Part shown: positions 7,066 to 12,956 of the stretch, piece by piece
Layout of the letters: every line of letters starts with the position of its first letter
Position numbering within the stretch: position 1 is the stretch's first letter
From: Xanthobacteraceae bacterium
GTDB lineage: Bacteria > Pseudomonadota > Alphaproteobacteria > Rhizobiales > Xanthobacteraceae
Reading direction: 5' to 3'
Assembly: GCA_030044035.1 (NCBI GenBank)
Contig: JASHWN010000203.1
Span: 1-13,573 of the forward strand
Length of the DNA stretch: 13,573 nucleotides
Made by a program: the position numbers and the translations under genes
The notes under the pieces: model-generated
Seen by the model: the letters and a program-made list of their open reading frames with translations, nothing else
Databases searched by the model: none
Told to the model about the DNA's origin: nothing

Positions 7066-7114
7066 CCTCGCCCTTCGAGGCTCGGCGCTTCGCGCCGAGC
7101 ACCTCGGGGTGAGG
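7066..7114. repeat. Long hairpin between convergent genes
   Basis: GCTCGGCGC (7080-7088) and GCGCCGAGC (7092-7100) pair perfectly around TTC. The outer arms CCTCGCCCTTCGAG and CTCGGGGTGAGG extend the stem with one bulge and few mismatches. Its place between two converging genes would suit a bidirectional transcription barrier, but no T-run is present. The CCTCGCCCTTCGAGG type of sequence is also a dispersed repeat in related genomes. Confidence 0.75.
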
Positions 7115-7139
7115 AAGAAAGGCATGCGCCCGCTCCGGC

Positions 7140-8330
7140 TCACAAGCCCTCTCGCTTCACCTTCGCCCGCAACCCCATCCGCTCCAAGCGGCCGCACACT
7201 TCGTCGACGAAGTACGGCAGTTCGTCGATGTAATTGACGAGCGAGATGGCGATGCCGGTCAGCCCGGCTTTGCTCAAATCGGCGAGCTGCGCCGTGACAT
7301 AGTCCGGGTCGCCGACGATTGGCAGGCCGCCCATGCCTTGGGCGTACTGGCTGCGCTTCAAAACATATTCCTGCATCGGCACGGTCTGCGGCGAAATGTT
7401 TTTCAGCGCCAGAATGCCGTCGACGGCGCGCCAGTCGGCGTGCTCGACGATGCAGTGCTGGAAATACTCCTCGGCTTCCTTGCGCGTCGGCCGGCAGGTG
7501 ACGACGCCGACCGTATAGCAGCCGATCTCCTGGCCCTGCGCGCGCCCGGCGGCCTGCGCGTTGCGCACTTTCTGCGCGGTGTCGTCCAGCGAGGTGCGCG
7601 AGGCCTGCAGAAAGAACGCATCACAATTGCGCACCGCGAACGCCTGGCCGGTCGGCGACGAGCCGGCATTCATGATCACCGGCCGCGTGCCGGCGCCGCC
7701 ATACGGCTTCGGCTTGCCGCGGATGCCCTTCATGTCGAGATACTTGCCCTTGAAGGCGAAATCCTCGCGGTCGGACCAGATCATCTTGATGACGTCGATC
7801 CATTCCTGGGCGTAGTCGTAGCGGTCCTCATGCTGGCGCTGCTCGACGCCGAACATGTCGAACTCGCCCTCGTTCCAGCCGACCACGATATTGAGGCCGA
7901 AGCGGCCTTCGCCGACGTGATCGGCGGTGACCATTTCCTTGGCCGCCACCACCGGATTGAAGATCGGCGCATGCACGGTGCCGAACACGGTGATGCGCTT
8001 GGTCGTCGCCAGCAGCGCGGTCGCCCAGGTGATGGTCTCGAGCGTGGTGCCCTGGTAATCGGTGTCGCCGCCATAGCCCTTCCAGCGGCCGATCGGCAGC
8101 AGAAAGTCGATGCCGGTCTCGTCGGCGAGCTGCGCCAGCCGTTTGTTGTCCGGCCAGTTGCCGGACCAGCGCTCCGGCACCAGCGTCACGGCGCGGCCGG
8201 ACGAGCAATTGGGGCCGAACAGGCCGATCTGCAGCTTGTTGGCGCCATGCATGGCGCGGCGGGCCTTGAGCGAAGCGTCGCGCGTTGCGGTTACGGTTGC
8301 GGGAGCGTGCACTGTTATGACCTCATTCAT
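7140..8330 (-). CDS. LLM-class (luciferase-like) flavin-dependent monooxygenase
   Basis: A 396-residue TIM-barrel protein of the bacterial luciferase family, which includes SsuD, RutA and SfnG. Recognisable blocks are KLQIGLFGPNCSSGRAVTLV at the barrel start, FLLPIGRWKGYGGDTDYQG, TWATALLATTKRITVFGTVH, VTADHVGEGRFGLNIVVGWN (flavin-binding region), EDRYDYAQEWIDVIKMIW, and PVIMNAGSSPTGQAFA. Such enzymes use reduced FMN, supplied by a separate reductase, to oxidise small substrates such as sulfonates, sulfones or pyrimidines. The pattern resembles RutA and SsuD about equally, so the substrate is open, and no flavin reductase gene is in the window. The first 26 residues are not part of the conserved fold; M27 (8252) could be the real start. 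The ribosome site before ATG 8330 is weak. A palindrome and an IS remnant lie immediately upstream. Confidence 0.9.
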   Translation of the reverse strand: MNEVITVHAPATVTATRDASLKARRAMHGANKLQIGLFGPNCSSGRAVTLVPERWSGNWPDNKRLAQLADETGIDFLLPIGRWKGYGGDTDYQGTTLETITWATALLATTKRITVFGTVHAPIFNPVVAAKEMVTADHVGEGRFGLNIVVGWNEGEFDMFGVEQRQHEDRYDYAQEWIDVIKMIWSDREDFAFKGKYLDMKGIRGKPKPYGGAGTRPVIMNAGSSPTGQAFAVRNCDAFFLQASRTSLDDTAQKVRNAQAAGRAQGQEIGCYTVGVVTCRPTRKEAEEYFQHCIVEHADWRAVDGILALKNISPQTVPMQEYVLKRSQYAQGMGGLPIVGDPDYVTAQLADLSKAGLTGIAISLVNYIDELPYFVDEVCGRLERMGLRAKVKREGL

Positions 8331-8343
8331 CGCATAACCGTAG

Positions 8344-8370
8344 CCCGGATTGCACGAAGTGCAATCCGGG
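8344..8370. repeat. Perfect 12-bp palindrome upstream of the flavin monooxygenase gene
   Basis: CCCGGATTGCAC (8344-8355) and GTGCAATCCGGG (8359-8370) are exact inverted repeats around GAA. It lies 13 bp upstream of the monooxygenase start codon and 13 bp before the first recognisable IS-derived coding frame. It resembles the dispersed GTAGCCCGGATTGC repeats. In a transcript of the monooxygenase it would form a strong leader hairpin near the ribosome site, if transcription starts further upstream. Confidence 0.8.
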
Positions 8371-8383
8371 GACCGTCGACCCG

Positions 8384-8581
8384 GTGGAGGACAAGCCGGT
8401 TAGGTACGACTCGGCTACACCGGCAATGGCCGAGGTGCCGGCTACGGAATTTGAAGTCGCGCGCCAGCGCATTGCCGAACTGGAGCGCAAGGTCGGCCAG
8501 CAGCAGGTTGAACTCGATTTTTTCGGCAAGCCTTGCGGCAGGTCAGGGCAGCAGGCCGGCCGAGCACCGGGCCTGGCGTGA
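8384..8581 (+). pseudogene. IS3-family OrfA remnant
   Basis: A 65-codon frame from GTG 8384. The segment VARQRIAELERKVGQQQVEL followed by DFF is the leucine-zipper end typical of IS3 OrfA proteins, which bind the element ends and join OrfB through a programmed frameshift. The N-terminal helix-turn-helix normally found before it is missing. After DFF the frame diverges and ends. A run of T (ctcgattttttcgg, near 8512-8525) lies where the slip into OrfB could once have happened. Confidence 0.65.
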
Positions 8582-9160
8582 CGGGGTCTACGCGGTGATC
8601 CGAGTGCTGGCGACCCCCCGCCGCAAGGCGGCCTCACGATCGAGCGGATGTGCAAGCTTTCCGGCGTCAGCCGTGCCGGCTATTATCGGCACTGGGCGGC
8701 ATCAGCGCCGCGCCAGGAAGAAACCGCGGTGCGTGATGCGATCCAGCGCCTGGCGCTGGCGCACCGCCATTACGGCTATCGGCTGATCGCCGCGCAACTA
8801 CGCCATGAAGGCCTTGCGGTGAACCGCAAGCGCGTGCTGCGTCTGATGCGCGAGGACAATCTGCTGTGCCTGCGCGGGTGCTCGTTCGTGCCTGTAACGA
8901 CTTACTCGCGGCACGACTGGCGCGTGGTGCCGAACCTCGTGAACCTCCGTTTATCAGAGATTTACTCAAGGTTTTACGTTCCGCGGGAGGATTCCGTTTT
9001 CCGATGGCAATTTGGCGTGGTTCTCCTAGCCAAAAAGACATTGATTATTGCAGTACTTTCCCCTTCCTGCGCCGCGGACTTTACCTGTTCGCTTTCAGCT
9101 CACAACCCAAAAGGCCAGACCCATAAACTGTGCCGACTGCAGTGTATAAACATTACATAA
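8555..9160 (+). pseudogene. IS3-family OrfB transposase remnant, frameshifted
   Basis: The N-terminal block EHRAWRDGVYAVIRV is encoded near 8562-8606 in one frame. The continuation GGLTIERMCKLSGVSRAGYY, then HRHYGYRLIAAQLRHEGLAV and NRKRVLRLMREDNLLC, is in another frame from about 8627, so a frameshift lies near 8607-8626. These are the start of OrfB and its HTH_21 region. The catalytic DDE core is not intact: the usual WVADITYIRL with the first aspartate is replaced by unrelated residues around 8960-8990. The second frame runs to a stop at 9158-9160. It cannot encode an active transposase. Confidence 0.78.
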
Positions 9161-9243
9161 ATATATACTGCCGATATATGTGTCATAAGAATTTCGCATT
9201 TAAGGCGTGCATGCCGGCAATCGCCTGCTGGATCTATTCACAC

Positions 9244-10476
9244 CTAACGGACCTCGCCTTCATTTTCGCTTGGAGTGGTTTCCTCGACGGGCACCTTGAG
9301 CTGATGTTTGAGAACAATTTCGCGTCCCTCTGCCGCTGATTCCTCAATGGCAAGCACCACCTCAAGCGTTGCTTTGCCCCAATGGCCATCATGGGTGGCC
9401 CGCATGCCGTGCCGCAGTGTGCGGCCCATCTCGTCTAGAACTTGGTGCCTGCCGGGGATACCCGATTGACGCTCAATATTGATTTTATGCGCGCCCCATT
9501 GGTCGTACTGCATCAGACCATCGGCGGTGGCGCGCAATTCCGCCTTTTCGCAGGTCGCGATGGTGATGCCGAAATGCGGCTGATGCGGCGGCAGTCCGGG
9601 TTGGCTCGAACCGTAAGCGAACGTTTCGGTGCGGGCGCGCGCCTCGTCGGCAATCTTCATCAGCGCGCGGCGAGCCGCGCCGTGGTCGAGCGTTTTCGGC
9701 GCCCCGCGTTCGCTGATGTTGAAATGCCACTCGTCGGAGTCAAAGTAGTCGTAGCCGCTGTAGACCAGCGAGGCCGCAGCGCCGTTCTCGAATTGCAACA
9801 GCGCCGCACAGCTTCCTTCGGTCGGCCGTGCCGGATCGAGCACGGTCGTCTGCGCTCGCACGCTCCGCACAAGACCGCCGCCCAGAAGACGCACAATGTC
9901 GATCTGGTGAGGGACTTGATTAAAGAGGATGCCGCCGCCTCTTGCAGTATCGAGCTCTTCCGGACGACGCGGGCGATACAGAAAGTTGGTGTAGTTGAAA
10001 CTATGAATCATTCCGAGCCGACCGAGCGCGCCGCACGAGATCATCAGCCACATGACGTGTATGGCAGGATCGAAGGAATGAGTATGTCCCACGATCAGAT
10101 GCACCGTGTTGCGCTCGGCCGCGGCAATGATGGCGTCGCAGTCGGCGAGCCTCAGCGCCATCGGCTTTTCCAGAATAATGTGCTTGCCGTGTTCGGCGGC
10201 GAGGATGGCGTGCGCGGCGTGAAACTGATGCGGCGTGGCGATATAGACCACCTCGACCGTCGGATCGGCGCACAAAGCGGCAATGTCGTCGTAGGCGTTG
10301 ACGTTAAAATCGCGAGCGAATGCAGCGCGGGGTGCGGGATGTGGATCGGCCGCAGCCCGCAAAGTGTAGCCGCTATGCGCCGCCGCCGCTTGCACCATCA
10401 CGGCGCCCGCCATGCCGAGCCCGGCGATACCGAGACCGATAGGCGCCGGATCGGAAGGCGACGCCACAACGGTCAC
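9244..10476 (-). CDS. Gfo/Idh/MocA oxidoreductase, phthalate 4,5-cis-dihydrodiol dehydrogenase-like
   Basis: A 410-residue NAD(P)-dependent oxidoreductase. The Rossmann motif GIAGLGMAG is at 16-24, VVYIATPHQFHAAHA and EKP (103-105) follow, and the second domain has FLYRPRRPEELDTARGGGI and NQVPHQIDIVRLLGGG with the probable catalytic H190 or D193. The YRPRRPEELDT and HQIDIVRLLGGG segments resemble Pht4-type phthalate dihydrodiol dehydrogenases, from memory. Those enzymes re-aromatise a cis-dihydrodiol made by a Rieske dioxygenase, so the Rieske ferredoxin gene just upstream is fitting. The GTG start at 10476 overlaps the ferredoxin stop as GTGA; the frame is open further upstream, but that part is antisense-like and only shadows the ferredoxin. 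Sugar or inositol dehydrogenase activity remains possible. The 3' end abuts the IS remnant. Confidence 0.85.
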   Translation of the reverse strand: MTVVASPSDPAPIGLGIAGLGMAGAVMVQAAAAHSGYTLRAAADPHPAPRAAFARDFNVNAYDDIAALCADPTVEVVYIATPHQFHAAHAILAAEHGKHIILEKPMALRLADCDAIIAAAERNTVHLIVGHTHSFDPAIHVMWLMISCGALGRLGMIHSFNYTNFLYRPRRPEELDTARGGGILFNQVPHQIDIVRLLGGGLVRSVRAQTTVLDPARPTEGSCAALLQFENGAAASLVYSGYDYFDSDEWHFNISERGAPKTLDHGAARRALMKIADEARARTETFAYGSSQPGLPPHQPHFGITIATCEKAELRATADGLMQYDQWGAHKINIERQSGIPGRHQVLDEMGRTLRHGMRATHDGHWGKATLEVVLAIEESAAEGREIVLKHQLKVPVEETTPSENEGEVR

Positions 10477-10811
10477 GCCGGCGCGCCGGCGGCGTCGCGG
10501 TCGAGATCGACAAAGATGTCGTCGCCCTGCAGCTCCACCTTGTAGGTGCGCAGCGCCACCGAGGCCGGCGGCGCCTTCACCGCGCCGGTCGGCACATGGA
10601 AGGCGCCGAAATGCAGGCAGCATTCGATGACGTCGCCGTCGAGCATGCCCTCGGCGAGACTCGCCGCGGCGTGGGTGCACTCGTCGTCGGTGACGTAGAA
10701 CGTGCCGCCGATATTGAACACCGCGAGCCGCCGCTCGCCGACCTCGAACGCTTTGGCGCTGTCGGGCGCGACATCGGCCTGCGCACAGACCCGAACCACC
10801 GATTCCGCCAT
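10473..10811 (-). CDS. Rieske [2Fe-2S] ferredoxin, oxygenase electron-transfer type
   Basis: A 112-residue soluble protein with a complete Rieske cluster site: C45-T-H47 and C64-x-x-H67 (ECCLHFGAFHV), in the arrangement of BphF/CarAc-type ferredoxins that pass electrons from a reductase to a ring-hydroxylating oxygenase. Length is typical (about 105-115). The oxygenase and reductase are not in the window. ATG 10811 follows an AAGGGG site at about seven bases and begins at the conserved fold; an in-frame start at 10880 would add unrelated arginine-rich residues. The gene overlaps the Gfo/Idh/MocA dehydrogenase by 4 bp, so the two products are probably made together. A well-formed promoter lies at 10901-10930. 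Confidence 0.92.
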   Translation of the reverse strand: MAESVVRVCAQADVAPDSAKAFEVGERRLAVFNIGGTFYVTDDECTHAAASLAEGMLDGDVIECCLHFGAFHVPTGAVKAPPASVALRTYKVELQGDDIFVDLDRDAAGAPA

Positions 10812-10882
10812 GGCACGCCCCTTTGCTTCTCGCCGCGACCGCCAGGCCGACGCTTTCCCTGCGACACAAAACCGCGCCACGC

Positions 10883-10901
10883 GGCCGGTCCAGACCGGTC
10901 C
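10883..10901. promoter_or_regulatory. Possible operator at the Rieske gene transcription start
   Basis: Two copies of CCGGTCC (10885-10891 and 10895-10901) are spaced 10 bp apart, one helical turn, within GGCCGGTCCAGACCGGTCC. The second copy includes the palindrome GACCGGTC. The site begins beside the -10 hexamer and covers the expected start of transcription of the minus-strand operon, where a repressor would act. No regulator gene is in the window, so this is a guess from position and repetition. Confidence 0.35.
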
Positions 10902-10930
10902 TTATAGCGGCAGCTTGGATTTGCTTTCAA
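10901..10930 (-). promoter_or_regulatory. Sigma70-type promoter for the Rieske-dehydrogenase operon
   Basis: On the minus strand TTGAAA (10925-10930) and TATAAG (10901-10906) are separated by 18 bp; each matches the consensus hexamer at five of six positions. Transcription would start near 10894, giving a leader of about 83 bases before ATG 10811. Confidence 0.6.
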
Positions 10931-10946
10931 TGACCGGGACGATGAG

Positions 10947-10975
10947 TTGAGATCGGCGGCCTAGCCCGGCACAAT
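10947..10975 (+). promoter_or_regulatory. Weak sigma70-type promoter for the ABC transporter genes
   Basis: TTGAGA (10947-10952) and CACAAT (10970-10975) are 17 bp apart. The -35 matches five of six and the -10 four of six. It points toward the ABC ATPase gene and is back to back with the promoter of the Rieske operon, so both could share control. Confidence 0.35.
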
Positions 10976-11031
10976 GGCCGTTGAGTACTTAAAATCGGCC
11001 GCACGAATTGCGAGAACCCGACGCACGCTCA

Positions 11032-11907
11032 ATGAGCCAAACCGTCACCCATCTGCGCTCCGTCGAACCGTTGCCGGCAGCCGAGCGTCAGCCGGCGCTC
11101 GCGCAGCCGGCGATCCGCATCCGCGATTTGCACAAAACCTTCGGCCGGCTCACCGCCATCGACGGCGTGTCGCTCGATATCGGGCGCGGCGAGTTTTTCA
11201 TGATCGTCGGCCCGTCCGGCTGCGGCAAGACCACGTTGCTGCGGGTTCTCGCCGGGCTCGAGACCGCGACTTCCGGCACCATCGAAATCGACGTCCCCGC
11301 CGGATCGGACCGGCCGGAAAACGCCATGGTGTTCCAGGGCGAATCGATCTTTCCCTGGATGACAGTGTGGAACAACGCCGCTTATGGCTTGCGCATGCGC
11401 AACGCGCCGGCGAGCCTGATCAAGGAGCGCGTCGGCCATTACCTCGACCGCACCGGGCTCGCTCGCTTCGCCGACTATTTTCCGCACCAGCTCTCCGGCG
11501 GCATGAAGCAACGCGTCTCGATCGCGCGCGCCTTCGCCAACGATCCGGAAATCCTCTTGATGGACGAGCCGTTCTCGGCGCTCGACGCGCAGAACAAGCT
11601 GCTGTTGCAGGAGGAGCTGCTGCGCATCTGGGACGAGCAGAAAAAGACCGTGGTGTTCATCACCCACAGCGTCGACGAGGCGGTTTATCTCGGCGACCGC
11701 ATCATGGTGATGACGGCGCAGCCCGGGCGGGTGAAATGTTTTGTCCGCGTACCGCTGCCGCGGCCGCGCGCCATCATCGAGCTGCAGAAGGCGCCGGAAT
11801 TCGGCGAGCTCATACACCGCATCTGGTCGGAGCTGCGCGACGAGGTACAGCGCGCCCGCGACCAGGAGAACCAGGACGCCGAGCAGGACAAGCAAGCCAG
11901 AGCATGA
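11032..11907 (+). CDS. ABC transporter ATPase, nitrate/sulfonate/taurine type
   Basis: A 291-residue cytoplasmic ATPase of the SsuB/TauB/NrtD group that powers uptake through the permease encoded next. Visible: A-loop region KTFGRL, Walker A GPSGCGKTT (60-68), Q-loop VFQGESIFPWMTVWNN (Q102), signature LSGGMKQRVSIARA (154-167), Walker B ILLMDEPFSALD (174-185), and switch histidine in ITHSVDEAV (H212). All catalytic parts look intact. The Q-loop reads QGES where SsuB-like proteins commonly have QE or QD. A hydrophilic tail rich in E, Q, D and R ends the protein. ATG 11032 gives a normal N-terminus; TTG 11008 is an alternative, and neither has a good ribosome site. The substrate is unknown because no periplasmic binding protein gene is visible. 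Confidence 0.93.
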   Translation: MSQTVTHLRSVEPLPAAERQPALAQPAIRIRDLHKTFGRLTAIDGVSLDIGRGEFFMIVGPSGCGKTTLLRVLAGLETATSGTIEIDVPAGSDRPENAMVFQGESIFPWMTVWNNAAYGLRMRNAPASLIKERVGHYLDRTGLARFADYFPHQLSGGMKQRVSIARAFANDPEILLMDEPFSALDAQNKLLLQEELLRIWDEQKKTVVFITHSVDEAVYLGDRIMVMTAQPGRVKCFVRVPLPRPRAIIELQKAPEFGELIHRIWSELRDEVQRARDQENQDAEQDKQARA

Positions 11908-11929
11908 TGATTTTAGATCGAGCCACGCG

Positions 11930-12053
11930 CTCGTCATTGCGAGCGAAGCGAAGCAATCCGGCGCGGCGCCGCCGTACTGGATTGCTTCGTCGCGGAGCTT
12001 GTCATCGGGCCGGCCACTTCGGGCCGGACCCGTTGGCTCCTCGCAATGACGAG
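11930..12053. repeat. Composite palindromic repeat inside the transporter operon
   Basis: The ends are exact 14-bp inverted repeats: CTCGTCATTGCGAG (11930-11943) and CTCGCAATGACGAG (12040-12053). Inside, CGAAGCAATCC (11949-11959) pairs with GGATTGCTTCG (11979-11989), and a third stem pairs CGGGCCGGCC (12006-12015) with GGCCGGACCCG (12022-12032), with one bulge. This is the CGTCATTGCGAGCGAAGC type of element, which I recall as abundant in Bradyrhizobium and Rhodopseudomonas. It fills most of the 197-bp gap between ATPase and permease genes. Confidence 0.9.
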
Positions 12054-12104
12054 GTACTGGTTCGAGCTAACTCCATCCCGCTCTAAGAAAGAAGGCCAGC
12101 CGTC

Positions 12105-12908
12105 GTGAGCACGCAAACCATCGTCGCCGCGCCCGAGCAAAGTTTTGCGCTGTCGGTGCGGGCGCGCGAGCGCCTGCTCGGCATCGCCTCGCCGATCGTG
12201 CTGCTTGCGGTCTGGGAAATCGCGGCGCGGCTGCACGTCATCGACACGCGCTTTTTTCCGGCGCCGTCGAGCGTGATCGCGGTGCTGATCGACATGCTGC
12301 GCTCGGGCGAGTTGATCTCCAATACGCTGGTCAGCCTGCGCCGGCTCGCGCTCGGCGCGCTGATCGGCGGCGTGCCGGCTTTGGTGCTCGGCATCGCCAT
12401 GGGCTTGAACCGCTGGGTGCGTGCCGTGTTCGATCCGTTGATCGCGGCGACCTATCCGATTCCGAAAAGCGCCATCCTGCCGCTCGCTTTGCTCATCTTC
12501 GGCCTCGGCGAAGGCTCGAAAATCTTCATGGTCGCGGTCGGCGTGTTCTTTCCGGTGGTGATCAACTCGACCACCGGCGTGCTCGGCATCAGCAGCATCT
12601 ATCTCGACGTCGGCCGCAACTACAAAGCCAACCGCTGGAAGACGTTCTGGACCATCGCGCTGCCGGGCGCGCTGCCGGTGATCATGAGCGGCTTCAAGCT
12701 CGGCATCGGCATCGGGCTCATTCTGATCGCCATCGCCGAGATGATCGGCGCCAAGAGCGGGCTCGGCTACATGATCTGGACGGCGTGGGAGACGTTCTCG
12801 GTCGAGCAGATGTATGTCGGCCTGTTCATGATCGCGATCATCGGCTTCGTGCTGACCGTGGCGCTCAACGAGCTTGAGCGCCTGATCATTCCGTGGAAAA
12901 GGGATTAG
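12105..12908 (+). CDS. ABC transporter permease, nitrate/sulfonate/taurine type
   Basis: A 267-residue inner-membrane protein of the SsuC/TauC/NrtB group with about six membrane segments; the first is GIASPIVLLAVWEIAARL. Typical blocks are RFFPAPSSVIAVL, the segment ending RRLALGALIGGVPALVLGIAMG, the YPIPKSAILPLALLIFGLGEGSK stretch, and the EAA-type loop in KTFWTIALPGALPVIMSGFK which contacts the ATPase. The C-terminal ELERLIIPWKRD is usual for the family. The GTG start at 12105 follows a GAAGG site by about 11 bases. The partner ATPase is encoded upstream across a composite repeat; the binding protein is missing from the window, so the ligand is not known. Confidence 0.93.
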   Translation: MSTQTIVAAPEQSFALSVRARERLLGIASPIVLLAVWEIAARLHVIDTRFFPAPSSVIAVLIDMLRSGELISNTLVSLRRLALGALIGGVPALVLGIAMGLNRWVRAVFDPLIAATYPIPKSAILPLALLIFGLGEGSKIFMVAVGVFFPVVINSTTGVLGISSIYLDVGRNYKANRWKTFWTIALPGALPVIMSGFKLGIGIGLILIAIAEMIGAKSGLGYMIWTAWETFSVEQMYVGLFMIAIIGFVLTVALNELERLIIPWKRD

Positions 12909-12914
12909 CGGCGC

Positions 12915-12937
12915 CATTCCGGGGCGCGCCCGGAATG
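12915..12937. repeat. Small palindrome between permease and oxidoreductase genes
   Basis: CATTCCGGG (12915-12923) and CCCGGAATG (12929-12937) are perfect inverted repeats around GCGCG. There is no T-run after it. It lies in a 48-bp gap between two same-strand genes, so it could shape expression of the downstream gene. ATTCCGGG-type ends are also found in dispersed repeats of related genomes. Confidence 0.7.
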
Positions 12938-12956
12938 ACGTAAAGGCTATTCCTGC

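Larger units (their letters stand above)
8384..9240 (+). mobile_element. Degenerate IS3-family insertion sequence remnant
   Basis: Fragments of both IS3 reading frames appear in order: an OrfA-type coiled-coil segment, then OrfB with its HTH_21-like region. The frames are broken and terminal inverted repeats cannot be recognised. The first 500 bases are GC-rich and well preserved; from about 8900 similarity fades and composition shifts, with only 21 G or C in the 60 bases 9121-9180. Faint matches to OrfB continue (for example the REDSVF segment), so the tail may be an eroded part of the same element or foreign DNA joined to it. The right limit is set at the neighbouring gene and is approximate. 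Confidence 0.72.

Noticed and set aside
7066..7114. Rho-independent terminator
   Set aside because: The stem is strong but no run of T follows on either strand; the sequence fits a dispersed repeat better, although it may still hinder transcription.
7338..8786. 482-codon open frame on the plus strand
   Set aside because: It lies antisense to the flavin monooxygenase and runs into the IS remnant; the product has no recognisable domain and its composition is typical of an antisense frame in GC-rich DNA. Only its end encodes a short piece of OrfB.
9130..9339. Small plus-strand gene in the AT-rich stretch (69 codons)
   Set aside because: It has no ribosome site, overlaps the end of the dehydrogenase gene in antisense and shows no known domain.
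10477..10869. N-terminal extension of the Gfo/Idh/MocA protein to 541 residues
   Set aside because: The extra part is an arginine-rich shifted reading of the Rieske ferredoxin gene; the family fold begins just after GTG 10476.
10812..10880. Longer start for the Rieske ferredoxin at 10880
   Set aside because: It adds residues with no counterpart in the family and would begin inside the leader, while ATG 10811 has a good ribosome site.
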